Part shown: piece by piece, positions 1 to 8,599 of the stretch
Numbering within the stretch: the stretch's first letter is position 1
Layout: each line of letters starts with the position of its first letter
Translations under genes and position numbers: made by a program
The notes under the pieces: model-generated
The model's database searches: none
What the model was told of the DNA's origin: nothing
The model's input: only the letters and a program-made list of their open reading frames with translations
From: Roseovarius sp.
GTDB taxonomy: Bacteria > Pseudomonadota > Alphaproteobacteria > Rhodobacterales > Rhodobacteraceae
Reading direction: 5' to 3'
Length of the DNA stretch: 64,000 nucleotides
Assembly: GCA_014359765.1 (NCBI GenBank)
Contig: JACIYT010000015.1
Location: 1 to 64,000, forward strand

Positions 1-395
1 ACGGATGGTGCCCAATGAGGGCGTCGCATGGGATGCAGCGGGCTGCGGTGCATGAGGCGCTTCGGAATGGCCCGGTGCGGGCGTTCAGGTCTTGCGCCAA
101 ATGCGCGGAATCAAGGCGCGGCACGCGCCGCCGCGCAGCGCCCGACCGCCCGGGTCGCACCGGAGGTGCGCCAATTCAAGCGGCACGCCTTCGGCGTGAC
201 GGGCGGGCGCTTTTGCAAGGTCAACGTCCGCTCAATCGTTGCAGAATCTGGCACCATAAATCGAGGACCACGCGCGTTCTTGCGCCCACCCCCGGGCGGG
301 CGCTGCGCGGCGTGCCGACCGGCGTGCCAAGTGGCAGCGCGCGGCCACGACAGGTTACCATGCAGAGGCAGGCACTTTGTGTCAGGTGTCGAACA
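1..395. other. Gene-free stretch downstream of dctM
   Basis: I see no credible gene here. The readings open on the plus strand are rich in Arg, Ala and Cys and resemble no protein I know; the largest runs on antisense to dctM. A small perfect inverted repeat (CACGCC/GGCGTG, 184-198, 3-nt loop) is present but is not followed directly by a T run, so I do not call it a terminator. The stretch is the 3' side of the dctM transcript and the flank of whatever lies left of the window. Confidence 0.6.
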
Positions 396-1679
396 CTAGA
401 AACCGCTGGCGCGCGGCAACCAGGTGGAGAGCGCCGGCAGGAAGGTCAGCACGATCAGAACCACCAGATGCGCCAGGAAAAAGGGCGCGATCTCGCCGAC
501 CAGATCCGTCACCCGGACCCTGACCGTCGAGGACACCACAAAGAGCAGCGCCCCCACCGGCGGCGTGATGAGGCCGATGGTCAGGTTGACGATCACCACC
601 ATCGCGAAATGGATCGGATCGATCCCCAGCGCATGCGCGATCGGCGCCAGGATCGGCACCAGCACCATCACCCCCGGCAGGGGATCCATGAACATCCCGA
701 ACACCAGCAGCAGCACGTTGACCACCAGCAGGAAGACGATCGGATCGAGATCCCAGCCGCCAACCACGGCCGCCATGCTCTGCGGCACGCTCTGGATGAT
801 CAGCACCCAGGCAAAGGCGCGCGCCGTCGCGAGGATCAGCAGCACCGAGGCCGAGACCAGCGCCGCGCGCAGCAGAATTCCGGGCAGATCGCGGATCCGC
901 AAGGAGCGATAGAAGAACATCCCGCACAGCAGCGCATAGAACACCGCGACCACCGAGGCTTCGGTCGGTGTGAAGACCCCGGCCCGGATCCCGCCCACGA
1001 TGATCACCACCAGCAGCAGCGCGGGAATGGCGTGGAAGGTGGTGCGCAGCATCTCCGGCCAGGGGGGCCGCGGCGCGCTGCCGACAAAGCCGCGCCTGCG
1101 GCAGACATGCCAGTTCGCCGCCACCAGCATCGCCATCATCAGCAGCCCCGGCACGATCCCCGCCATGAACAGCGCGCCGACCGAGACCTGATCGACCTGC
1201 ATCGCGTAGATGATCATGATGATCGACGGCGGAATGATCGGCCCGATCACCGCGGCCGATGCCGTGAGCGCCCCGGCATAGCTCCTGTCGTAGCCGCCGC
1301 TCTCCATCATCCGCACCATCATCGCGCCCGGCCCCGCGGCATCGGCCAGCGCCGAGCCGGAAATCCCCGCAAAGAGCGTCGAGGACAGCAGGTTCGCATA
1401 GCCGAGCCCGCCACGCAGATGCCCGACGAACTGCGCGGCAAAGCGCAGCAGGACCCGGGTCATCGCGCCGCCGGTCATCAGTTCGGCGGCGAGAATGAAG
1501 AACGGCACCGCCATCAGGGGGAAACTGTCGAGGCCGGAGAACATTTCCTTGACCACGACGATCAGCGGATAGCCGGAGCCGAAATGCACCGCGAGGCCGG
1601 CGGCGATCCCGAGCGCGAAGGCCACCGGAACCCCGATCGCCAGCAGGATGAAGAAGGATGCAAAAAGGATGGTGGTCAT
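396..1679 (-). CDS. dctM: TRAP transporter large permease, DctM family
   Basis: Large integral-membrane subunit (427 aa) of a tripartite ATP-independent periplasmic transporter, which imports organic acids by secondary transport using a soluble binding protein. The protein is almost wholly hydrophobic, with about a dozen membrane segments and the family's Gly/Pro-rich loops (for example GLITPPVGALLFV near the C-terminus). The ATG at 1679 gives the typical start MTTILFASFF; the longer in-frame reading adds a basic, non-family leader overlapping dctQ. It follows dctQ by 19 bp and ends the dctPQM set. Length fits the DctM family. Substrate cannot be read from this subunit. Confidence 0.95.
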   Translation of the reverse strand: MTTILFASFFILLAIGVPVAFALGIAAGLAVHFGSGYPLIVVVKEMFSGLDSFPLMAVPFFILAAELMTGGAMTRVLLRFAAQFVGHLRGGLGYANLLSSTLFAGISGSALADAAGPGAMMVRMMESGGYDRSYAGALTASAAVIGPIIPPSIIMIIYAMQVDQVSVGALFMAGIVPGLLMMAMLVAANWHVCRRRGFVGSAPRPPWPEMLRTTFHAIPALLLVVIIVGGIRAGVFTPTEASVVAVFYALLCGMFFYRSLRIRDLPGILLRAALVSASVLLILATARAFAWVLIIQSVPQSMAAVVGGWDLDPIVFLLVVNVLLLVFGMFMDPLPGVMVLVPILAPIAHALGIDPIHFAMVVIVNLTIGLITPPVGALLFVVSSTVRVRVTDLVGEIAPFFLAHLVVLIVLTFLPALSTWLPRASGF

Positions 1680-1698
1680 GTCCCGCCGCCTCGCCGCG

Positions 1699-2214
1699 TC
1701 ATCCGCCGCCGAAGGGGCGGTCGTCCCCCTCCGGGCTCTCCGGGTCGAGATCACGGCCCAGGACAAAGGCCTTGACGATCAGCAGCAGATGGACCGCCAA
1801 CAGGGCAAACCCGACCGGGATCACGACATAGACATGGCGAAACGGGATCCGCGTCGCCGGGGTCAGCTGCCGCCCCATCCGCTGCATGTAATCGAGGCCG
1901 AACCGGATCATCACGACGAAGAACACCAGCAGGATCGCGACCACCACGATCCGGAGCACGACACGGGTCCGCGCCCCGAACCGGTCGGTGACGGTGGAAA
2001 TCGCCACATGCCCGCCCTGCCGCAGCACCAGCCCCGCGCCCAGAAAGGTCATCCAGATCATCATGTAGCGCGCCACTTCCTCCGACCAGGCGAGCGAGAA
2101 ACTGGTCAGGTATCGCAACGCGACATTGGAAAACACGATCGCCGACATCGCCCCCAGAAGGAGGATCAGGGCCCATCTGTTGGCCTCCACGAACAGGGTC
2201 TCGATGCGGCGCAT
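1699..2214 (-). CDS. dctQ: TRAP transporter small permease, DctQ family
   Basis: Small membrane subunit (171 aa) of the same TRAP system. Four hydrophobic segments are visible, starting around residues 15-35, 50-67, 90-110 and 130-150, with the family-typical stretch LAWSEEVARYMMIWMTFLGA near residues 41-60. The C-terminal tail is acidic and Gly-rich. In the family DctQ bridges the binding protein and DctM. It lies 90 bp behind dctP and 19 bp ahead of dctM, so the three are almost certainly one transcript. Identity is secure; substrate is not indicated. Confidence 0.93.
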   Translation of the reverse strand: MRRIETLFVEANRWALILLLGAMSAIVFSNVALRYLTSFSLAWSEEVARYMMIWMTFLGAGLVLRQGGHVAISTVTDRFGARTRVVLRIVVVAILLVFFVVMIRFGLDYMQRMGRQLTPATRIPFRHVYVVIPVGFALLAVHLLLIVKAFVLGRDLDPESPEGDDRPFGGG

Positions 2215-2275
2215 GAGGCGCGCGTCCCTCCGGAGGGGCCCCGCGCGGGAGAGACCCCGCGCAGGGCGTGGCGGT

Positions 2276-2292
2276 CAGGCCGCGAGGGCCTG
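2276..2292 (-). promoter_or_regulatory. Intercistronic hairpin between dctP and dctQ
   Basis: CAGGCC (2276-2281) and GGCCTG (2287-2292) form a perfect 6-bp stem with a 5-nt loop, 12 bases after the dctP stop. There is no U tract. Such stem-loops behind binding-protein genes commonly protect the upstream message and lower expression of the membrane subunits. That role here is inference. Confidence 0.4.
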
Positions 2293-2304
2293 CCCGGTCC
2301 TGCC

Positions 2305-3297
2305 TTATTCGGTGGCGATGATCTGCTCGATCAGCGCCCGGTCATAGGTGGCATAGTAACGCTCGTAGGCCGGGGCGAGGGCCGCCTGAAAGGCCGCACG
2401 CTGCGCGGCGGTCAGATCGTTCACGGCCATCCCCGCGGCGCGCAGGGCCTCGGCGCCCGAGGCTTCGGCCGCATCCACGAACCCTCGCATCGCGACGACC
2501 GCCTCGGCCGCGCCCTGCCGGAAGATCTCCTGCTCCTCGGGCGAGAGGCCGCCCCAGAAGGCCGGCGAGACGAGGATGACCGCCGGCGAATAGACATGAC
2601 CGGTCAGCGACAGGTAGCTCTGCACCTCGGCCAGGTTTGCCGAGGTGATCACCGAGAGCGGGTTCTCCTGACCGTCGATCGTGCCCTGTTGCAGCGCGCC
2701 GATCACCTCGGGCCAGGCCATCGGCGTGGGCGCGGCGCCCAGCGTCTCGAAGGCGGCGATATGCACCGGGTTTTCCATGGTCCGCACCTTGAGCCCGGCC
2801 ATGTCCGCCGGTTCGTCCACCGGGCCGCGGTTATTGGTCAGGTGACGAAAACCCTGCTCGCCCCATGCCAGCGCGACGATGCCGACATCGTCGAACTTCG
2901 CCAGGATGTCCTGACCGATCGGCCCGTCGAGCACCCGCCGGGCATGGCCCAGGTCGCGGAACAGGAAGGGAATGTCGAAGAGGCCGGCCTCGGGGACGAA
3001 ATTGGACAGGGTCCCGGAGGAGACGATCGTCGCCTCGACCGTTCCCAGCTGAATGCCCTCGATCACCTCGCGCTCGCCGCCGAGACCGGAGGACGGGAAA
3101 TGCCGGAACGTGAAGGCGCCGCCGGTCTCGGCCTCCACGACCTCCTGCCAGCGCTGCGCCGCGACGCCGTAATGCGAATTGGGGGCCAGCGCGTAGCCGA
3201 TCTTGACCTCCTGTTGCGCACTCGCCGCCGGGGCGAGGCTCGCCGTGATCGCCGCGGCGAGAACGGCCCCCGCGAACAGGGTTCTCGTATGCTGCAT
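2305..3297 (-). CDS. dctP: TRAP transporter substrate-binding protein, DctP family
   Basis: Periplasmic solute receptor (330 aa). The ATG at 3297 gives a clean Sec signal peptide (basic start, hydrophobic core, APAASA cleavage near residue 27), then the mature QQEVKIGY. An in-frame upstream start would add a non-signal leader and is rejected. Family landmarks include GLKVRTMENPVH with the Arg that normally clamps a substrate carboxylate, LGAAPTPMAWPEV, and GTIDGQENP. It heads dctPQM, 197 bp after a DUF1330 gene on the same strand. The ligand is probably a carboxylate, but which one is not decidable from sequence alone. Confidence 0.95.
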   Translation of the reverse strand: MQHTRTLFAGAVLAAAITASLAPAASAQQEVKIGYALAPNSHYGVAAQRWQEVVEAETGGAFTFRHFPSSGLGGEREVIEGIQLGTVEATIVSSGTLSNFVPEAGLFDIPFLFRDLGHARRVLDGPIGQDILAKFDDVGIVALAWGEQGFRHLTNNRGPVDEPADMAGLKVRTMENPVHIAAFETLGAAPTPMAWPEVIGALQQGTIDGQENPLSVITSANLAEVQSYLSLTGHVYSPAVILVSPAFWGGLSPEEQEIFRQGAAEAVVAMRGFVDAAEASGAEALRAAGMAVNDLTAAQRAAFQAALAPAYERYYATYDRALIEQIIATE

Positions 3298-3355
3298 GGT
3301 CCGTGTTCCTCCCTGATGTGCAATCGCGGGGCGTGACCTCCCGGCCTGCCCCATC

Positions 3356-3401
3356 CTCCTGTCACGCCCCGCCCGGCGCCCGGTCTGATGCTCCTGTCAC
3401 G
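3356..3401. repeat. 11-bp direct repeats upstream of dctP
   Basis: CTCCTGTCACG occurs twice, at 3356-3366 and 3391-3401, 35 bp apart (start to start), in the gap between the DUF1330 gene and dctP. It could be a pair of regulator sites or chance in G+C-rich DNA. No other copy was noticed in the cluster. Confidence 0.35.
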
Positions 3402-3434
3402 ACCGGGCGCAGGCGGGGTCCGCTCTCTGACATG

Positions 3435-3452
3435 TGCCACCATTGCATGGCA
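3435..3452. promoter_or_regulatory. Palindromic operator-like site upstream of dctP
   Basis: TGCCA (3435-3439) and TGGCA (3448-3452) are inverted, and CCAT-TGC-ATGG is nested between and overlapping them, giving a dyad about 18 bp long. It lies about 140 bp before the dctP start. The form suits a GntR- or LacI-type regulator, which often control TRAP operons, but no such regulator gene is in the window. Confidence 0.35.
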
Positions 3453-3494
3453 GCGGCAATAGGCACGGCACGGGCGTCAGCCCCCTGTCGCGTC

Positions 3495-3785
3495 TCAGGC
3501 CGTCTCGAAAAGGAGAAAGGTGGCGTCGGCGACGGGCGGCGCGCGAAAGCCGCGCGCCTCGGTATATTGCTGCGATCTGTACCAGGTGCGGGCCGTCTCG
3601 ATGTCGGGAAACTCGACCAGAACCGTGCGCAGGCCGTCATCCTCTCCCTCCAGAACCTCGGGCGGCGTCCCCCGCACGATAAAGCGCCCGCCAAAGGCCG
3701 CCACCGCCGGACCGGAACGGGCCGTATATTCGCGGTATGCCTCCGCGTCGTTGATCCTTACCCTGGCAAGAAGCATTGCCGGCAT
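3495..3785 (-). CDS. DUF1330 family protein
   Basis: Small soluble protein (96 aa) of the DUF1330 group, which has a ferredoxin-like dimeric alpha/beta-barrel fold. Recognisable features are MLLARVRINDAEAYREYTAR, GGRFIVRGTPPEVLEGE, and the terminal VLVEFPDIETARTWYRSQQY. Function is unknown for most members; they are often encoded with catabolic enzymes. It follows the SDR gene by 27 bp and precedes dctP by 197 bp, so a common transcript with the TRAP genes is likely. No signal peptide or membrane segment is visible. Confidence 0.88.
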   Translation of the reverse strand: MPAMLLARVRINDAEAYREYTARSGPAVAAFGGRFIVRGTPPEVLEGEDDGLRTVLVEFPDIETARTWYRSQQYTEARGFRAPPVADATFLLFETA

Positions 3786-3812
3786 TGCCCACCCTCCCCT
3801 TTTCGTGGTGTC

Positions 3813-4580
3813 TCAATTCGCTGTCACGAGCGCGCCATCATACAGGATCTGCTGGCCCGAAACATAATCATTGTCCTCCGACAGAAGGAACGCCGCCATT
3901 CGCGCGTATCCTTCGGGCGTTCCGTAGCGGCGCAGCGGAATCGTTTCCAGGGCCTGCTTGCGGACCTCCTCCACGCCGATATTGCGCTGTCGGGCATAGG
4001 AGTCGTTCCACTCGCGGATGCGGTTCGTTTCCACATATCCCGGCGCCAGGGCATTGAGCAGGATCCCCTCCGGCCCGAGTTCGAGCGCCGCTGTCTTGAG
4101 CGCATTCACAAGCGCCGCCCGAAGGCTGTTGGACAGGGCGATTCCGGGATAGGGCGCCTTGACCGTGAAGGAGGACACCGCCAGCACGCGACCGCGCCCG
4201 GCGGTCTGCATCTGCGGCACCAGCGCACGCAGCACCCGCAGCGGGCCGGTCACCATCACCCCGAAGGCGTCCGACCATTCCGCGTCGGTGATACCCATCA
4301 GCGGCTTGACCGGCGGCCCCCCGTGGTTCAGGAGCAGCGCGCTCGCCCCGCCCAGAGCCCCGGCCCTGTCGGCCAGCGATGCCGCCACCGAAGGATCGGA
4401 AATGCTGCCGGGAACGACCTCGACCCGGACACCGTGACGGTCGCGGATCGCGTCGGCGGCATCCTGCGGATTTCGCGACGAAAGCACGAGATCGTATCCC
4501 CGTTTCGCCATTTCCTCGGCCACGGCGAAACCCAGGCCGGAACTGGCGCCAACCACGACGCAAACCTGTTTTCTGGTCAT
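3813..4580 (-). CDS. SDR family oxidoreductase with replaced Tyr/Lys catalytic pair
   Basis: Short-chain dehydrogenase/reductase (255 aa). The N-terminal nucleotide-binding motif GASSGLG, the NHGG in place of NNAG, and a C-terminal GQQILYDGA are clear. The catalytic region departs from the classical form: the Ser is present (AVSSFTVK), but at the +13 and +17 positions where Tyr and Lys belong the sequence reads S-N-S-L-R, so Ser and Arg replace them. I recall a group of SDRs with this SNxLR signature, so this is probably a subfamily trait. It is first gene of the DUF1330-dctPQM cluster. Substrate unknown; it may act on the compound the TRAP system imports. Confidence 0.85.
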   Translation of the reverse strand: MTRKQVCVVVGASSGLGFAVAEEMAKRGYDLVLSSRNPQDAADAIRDRHGVRVEVVPGSISDPSVAASLADRAGALGGASALLLNHGGPPVKPLMGITDAEWSDAFGVMVTGPLRVLRALVPQMQTAGRGRVLAVSSFTVKAPYPGIALSNSLRAALVNALKTAALELGPEGILLNALAPGYVETNRIREWNDSYARQRNIGVEEVRKQALETIPLRRYGTPEGYARMAAFLLSEDNDYVSGQQILYDGALVTAN

Positions 4581-4900
4581 TCTCTCCCCCCCGTCCTCGG
4601 GTCTTGCCTGCCCGGCCGGCGCGTATCAGGACCATTGGGACGGCCCTTTTTTCCATGCGCCCCTCGCAGCCTTTGCAATTTCGGACATTGCGCAAACCAC
4701 CATGCACCGGCTTGCCCGCCTTATGCCCGATGGGGGGGGCTCATGTCCATTGTCCATCGGCATGGTGGCGCCCGCGACCAGACGATCACCGCCAGGTGAG
4801 GGGCGCGATAAGGCGCGACGCGGTCGGTGAGGGTGCGGACACGCTGGCCGCTGATCCTGTCACGGCCCATCACAAGCCGGCCCCCGTCGGGGCGTGACGG
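4581..4900. other. Intergenic region between fliG and the SDR/TRAP cluster
   Basis: No gene is apparent in these 320 bases. It must hold the promoter of the minus-strand SDR-DUF1330-dctPQM cluster and the 3' end of fliG. Directly before the SDR start is a G-rich ribosome-binding site. A near-palindrome at 4672-4696 is described separately. Near the fliG stop there are short inverted repeats (GTCACG 4859-4864 with CGTGAC 4893-4898) but no T tract, so a terminator for fliG is not established. Confidence 0.55.
4672..4696. promoter_or_regulatory. Operator-like near-palindrome upstream of the SDR gene
   Basis: TTTGCAAT (4672-4679) is mirrored by ATTGCGCAAA (4687-4696), an inverted repeat interrupted by an extra GC, about 95-115 bp before the SDR start. 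The A/T-rich dyad stands out from the surrounding G+C-rich DNA. It is a candidate regulator site for the catabolic cluster; no regulator gene is adjacent in the window. Confidence 0.35.
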
Positions 4901-5965
4901 CTATTCGGTCTCGCCGCCCGCGTCCTCGGGGCGCAGCAGGGTGATCTCGCCCGCGGCCTCGAGCCTGCGCACGGCGTTGACCACTTCGGTCTGGGCGGCC
5001 TCGGCATCGCGGGGGCGCACACGGCCGCGTTCGGCGATTTCCTCGCGCAGCGTCTCGGCCATGCGTTTCGACACATTGGCGAGCAGGAATTCCGCGGCCG
5101 GTGCGAGATCCCCGGTCTGCGCGCCGGCCAGCGCGGTGAGGATCACCTCCTTGTCCACCTCGCGCAGGATGCGCGGCACATCGGTGGACCGGACCCGCTC
5201 CGGCAGGTGCACGAAGGTAAAGATGGCGCGCCGCACCAGCGCCGCGAAATCCTGGTCGGTCTCCTCCAGTCCTTCGAGCACCTCGCTGCGAATCGCCGCG
5301 GCGGAATAGTTGAGGATGGCGCCCACCCGCTCAACCGCGCCTTCGGCAAAGGCGGTTTCGGGCGCTTCCTGCAATTGCGCGGCAAGCGCCAGCCCGATCC
5401 GGTCAACCGCCTCGGGGCTGACCGATCCGGTCTGCGAGATCGCATAGGTGATGCGGCGAGCCAGCGGTCCGGGCAACAGGCCCAGCAGGTCCGCCGCGCG
5501 GCTCACGTCGAGCTTGGAGAGGATCACCGCGGCCACTTCCACGCTCTCGCCCTCGATGATCGGCACGAGTGCCGCGAGATCCGTGGCACGGACGAGTTCC
5601 CAGGGGTCGCCATACTGGCGCACGCCCGCCTCCTTGCGCAGGCGCGCGGCGGTCTGCGCGCTGATCCGGCCATCGAGCGCGCTCAGCGCGCCCGCGACGC
5701 CGCGCGGAAAGGTGAGCCCCATCCCCTCGAGCTCGCGCGCGAATTCGGCCACCACCTCGGCAAGGGTGTCGCGATCCACATAGCGCATCGACCCCATCTG
5801 CGTGGTCAGCCGCGCCTGCAACGCCTCGGGCAGCTCGGTCAAGGGCACGTCCGCCCCCTCGTTCATCAGGAAGCGCACGATGATCGCGGCCTTCTGCGCG
5901 CGGCTCAGATGCGCCGCCGCCCCCTGCCGCGCCGGGGCCTCGAGCCGTGCCGGTGGTGCGCCCAT
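4901..5965 (-). CDS. fliG: Flagellar motor switch protein FliG
   Basis: Rotor protein (354 aa) of the flagellar C-ring, which contacts the stator and sets rotation direction. The C-terminal third matches FliG well: VRSTDVPRILREVDKEVILTALAGA, then FLLANVSKRMAETLREEIAERG, then AVRRLEAAGEI, with the charged torque helix present. The middle domain is more divergent: where FliG usually has EHPQT the sequence reads EGESVEVAAVILSKL. It is a single gene with no flagellar neighbour in the window, sitting between the TRAP cluster and trxB, so the main flagellar locus must be elsewhere. Call secure from the C-terminal domain. Confidence 0.9.
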   Translation of the reverse strand: MGAPPARLEAPARQGAAAHLSRAQKAAIIVRFLMNEGADVPLTELPEALQARLTTQMGSMRYVDRDTLAEVVAEFARELEGMGLTFPRGVAGALSALDGRISAQTAARLRKEAGVRQYGDPWELVRATDLAALVPIIEGESVEVAAVILSKLDVSRAADLLGLLPGPLARRITYAISQTGSVSPEAVDRIGLALAAQLQEAPETAFAEGAVERVGAILNYSAAAIRSEVLEGLEETDQDFAALVRRAIFTFVHLPERVRSTDVPRILREVDKEVILTALAGAQTGDLAPAAEFLLANVSKRMAETLREEIAERGRVRPRDAEAAQTEVVNAVRRLEAAGEITLLRPEDAGGETE

Positions 5966-6067
5966 GATATGCCTGTCCCTCGTCCGTCATCCGCGAACGA
6001 TCCTAGACCCGAAGATCTGAACAAAGCCTTAAGCCGCGCAGGATTTCCCGCCCCGCCCCGCCCTGCC

Positions 6068-7150
<1,083 letters not shown>

Positions 7151-7153
7151 TTA

Positions 7154-7181
7154 TTGCGCGCGACGCGGCGGCTGCTATAAC
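7154..7181 (+). promoter_or_regulatory. Putative sigma-70 promoter of the Lrp-type gene
   Basis: TTGCGC (7154-7159), a 16-bp spacer and TATAAC (7176-7181) lie about 20 bp before the first ATG of the Lrp-family gene. The predicted transcript would have a leader of about 15-20 nt. Sequence match only. Confidence 0.5.
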
Positions 7182-7202
7182 AACCGCGAAACAGCCAGGG
7201 GG

Positions 7203-7709
7203 ATGATGATGGCGGGTGCCCGTCTCGATCCGATCGACCGCAAGATCCTGTCCGAATTGCAGGCCAATGGCCGGATGACCAATGTCGAACTGGCCAAGCG
7301 CGTCGGCATCTCCGCCCCGCCCTGCCTGCGGCGGGTGCGCGCGCTGGAGGAGCAGGGCTTCATCCGCGGCTATCATGCCGATATCGACCCGCGCGCTCTC
7401 GGCTTCGAGGTGCAGGTCTTTGCCATGGTCGGCCTCCAGAGCCAGGCGGAGGCGGACCTCTCGGCTTTTGAATCCCGCTGTCGGGCCTGGCCGCTCGTGC
7501 GCGAATGCCACATGCTCAACGGCGAGGTGGATTTCATCCTCAAATGCGTGGCGCCCGATCTCTCGACCTTTCAGCGTTTCCTGACCGAGGAGCTGACCGC
7601 CGCCGAGAACGTCGCCAGCGTCAAGACCTCGCTGGTCATTCGCGGCGCCAAGGACGAGCCCGGCGTGCCCTTCGACATTCTCGAGGCGCGGCTCGATCAA
7701 CCCGCCTGA
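7203..7709 (+). CDS. Lrp/AsnC family transcriptional regulator
   Basis: Feast/famine-type regulator (168 aa from the first ATG). The N-terminal winged helix-turn-helix (LDPIDRKILSELQANGRMTN, then VELAKRVGISAPPCLRRVRAL, residues about 8-49) is followed by a RAM/effector domain (residues about 70-150). Three in-frame ATGs lie at 7203, 7206 and 7209; the G-rich ribosome-binding site at 7197-7202 is too close to the first and suits 7209 better, giving MAGARLDPID. It diverges from trxB. Target genes and effector are not evident; members commonly sense amino acids. Confidence 0.92.
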   Translation: MMMAGARLDPIDRKILSELQANGRMTNVELAKRVGISAPPCLRRVRALEEQGFIRGYHADIDPRALGFEVQVFAMVGLQSQAEADLSAFESRCRAWPLVRECHMLNGEVDFILKCVAPDLSTFQRFLTEELTAAENVASVKTSLVIRGAKDEPGVPFDILEARLDQPA

Positions 7710-7747
7710 GCCGCCGCCCGCAACACCAATGCCCTGACCCTGCCCAC

Positions 7748-7774
7748 GAAAAAGCCGCCCCCGACAGGGGCGGC
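7748..7774 (-). terminator. Rho-independent terminator of rpsD
   Basis: On the minus strand GCCGCCCC, loop TGTCG, GGGGCGGC (7774-7754) is followed by TTTTT (7753-7749). It lies about 35 bp past the rpsD stop. The perfect 8-bp G+C stem and immediate U run make this a confident intrinsic terminator. It could also stop readthrough from the convergent Lrp gene, though the plus-strand side lacks a T tract. Confidence 0.88.
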
Positions 7775-7809
7775 TCCTGAAATCTGCGCGCGGCGCTGAT
7801 CCGGCGGGA

Positions 7810-8430
7810 TCAGTTCTGCGCGTAATATTCGATGACGAGGTTCGGCTCCATCATCACCGGGTAGGGCACATCCGACAGGCCCGGCTGGCGCACGAAGGTG
7901 GCGGTCATCTTCGAGTGATCGACCTCGAGATAATCGGGCACGTCGCGCTCGGCCAGTTGCACCGCCTCGAGCAGCACCGCGAGCTGCCTGGACTTCTCGC
8001 GCACCTCGATCACGTCGCCTTCCTTGACGCGGTAGGAGGGGATGTTGACCCGCTTGCCGTTCACGAGCACATGGCCATGATTGACGAACTGGCGCGCGGC
8101 GAACACGGTCGGCACGAACTTGGCGCGATAGACCACGGCATCGAGACGGCGCTCGAGCAGGCCGATCAGGTTCTCGCCGGTATCGCCCTTGCGGCGCTCG
8201 GCCTCGGCAAAGATGCGGCGGAACTGCTTTTCGGTGAGATCGCCGTAATAGCCCTTGAGCTTCTGCTTGGCGCGCAGCTGGAGGCCGAAATCGGAAATCT
8301 TGGCCTTGCGGCGCTGGCCATGCTGGCCGGGGCCGTATTCGCGGCGGTTCACCGGCGATTTGGGGCGGCCCCAGATGTTTTCGCCCATGCGGCGGTCGAT
8401 CTTGTATTTGGCAGACGTGCGTTTGGTCAC
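7810..8430 (-). CDS. rpsD: 30S ribosomal protein S4
   Basis: Primary 16S rRNA-binding protein of the small subunit (206 aa), important for assembly and decoding fidelity. Recognised from [20 protein letters not shown] at the N-terminus and the S4 RNA-binding domain ([20 protein letters not shown], then [20 protein letters not shown]). The start is a GTG at 8430, chosen because AAGGAG lies about 7 bases upstream and because it gives the family N-terminus; the upstream in-frame ATG is not conserved sequence. It stands alone with its own promoter (8527-8554) and terminator (7748-7774). The 90-nt leader may be used for autoregulation. Confidence 0.97.
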   Translation of the reverse strand: MTKRTSAKYKIDRRMGENIWGRPKSPVNRREYGPGQHGQRRKAKISDFGLQLRAKQKLKGYYGDLTEKQFRRIFAEAERRKGDTGENLIGLLERRLDAVVYRAKFVPTVFAARQFVNHGHVLVNGKRVNIPSYRVKEGDVIEVREKSRQLAVLLEAVQLAERDVPDYLEVDHSKMTATFVRQPGLSDVPYPVMMEPNLVIEYYAQN

Positions 8431-8488
8431 GGCTGATCTCCTTCTGACATGTCGAAGGGCGTTGTCCTCTGGATTGCTCCCGACAGGC

Positions 8489-8508
8489 ATCCCCTTGCGG
8501 GGGCCACC
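8489..8508 (-). promoter_or_regulatory. GNRA-capped hairpin in the rpsD leader
   Basis: In the predicted rpsD leader, CCCC-GCAA-GGGG forms a stable tetraloop hairpin, extendable by GGC/GCC pairs across a small internal bulge. S4 represses its own message in several bacteria through leader structure, so this is a candidate binding site. There is no direct evidence. Confidence 0.35.
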
Positions 8509-8526
8509 AACACCAATGAAGCCGCG

Positions 8527-8554
8527 CTTATATACGCCCGCCCGCGCGTGTCAA
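8527..8554 (-). promoter_or_regulatory. Putative strong sigma-70 promoter of rpsD
   Basis: Consensus -35 TTGACA (8554-8549), 16-bp spacer and TATAAG (8532-8527) on the minus strand. The start point would be near 8520, giving a leader of about 90 nt before the GTG at 8430. The match is among the best in the window and fits a highly expressed ribosomal gene. Confidence 0.75.
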
Positions 8555-8583
8555 CCGCCCCTGGGCCGCGGGCAACGGTCCTT

Positions 8584-8599
8584 TCATCTGGTCATCTGG
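8584..8599. repeat. 8-bp tandem duplication over the plsY stop codon
   Basis: TCATCTGG occurs twice head to tail (8584-8591 and 8592-8599). On the minus strand each copy contains TGA; the first one read is the plsY stop. It looks like a replication-slippage duplication with no effect on the protein. Confidence 0.6.

Noticed and set aside
184..198. Hairpin CACGCC/GGCGTG as a terminator of an upstream gene
   Set aside because: The next T run is about 14 bases away and the stem is only 6 bp.
15..1775. A 586-codon plus-strand frame at the left edge
   Set aside because: Antisense to dctM for most of its length; extreme Arg/His/Gln/Asp content and no family resemblance.
4852..4857. Another TGATCC as a possible RpoE -35 element
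   Set aside because: Eighteen bases further the sequence is GCCGG, not an A/T-rich -10, and no suitable gene start follows on that strand.
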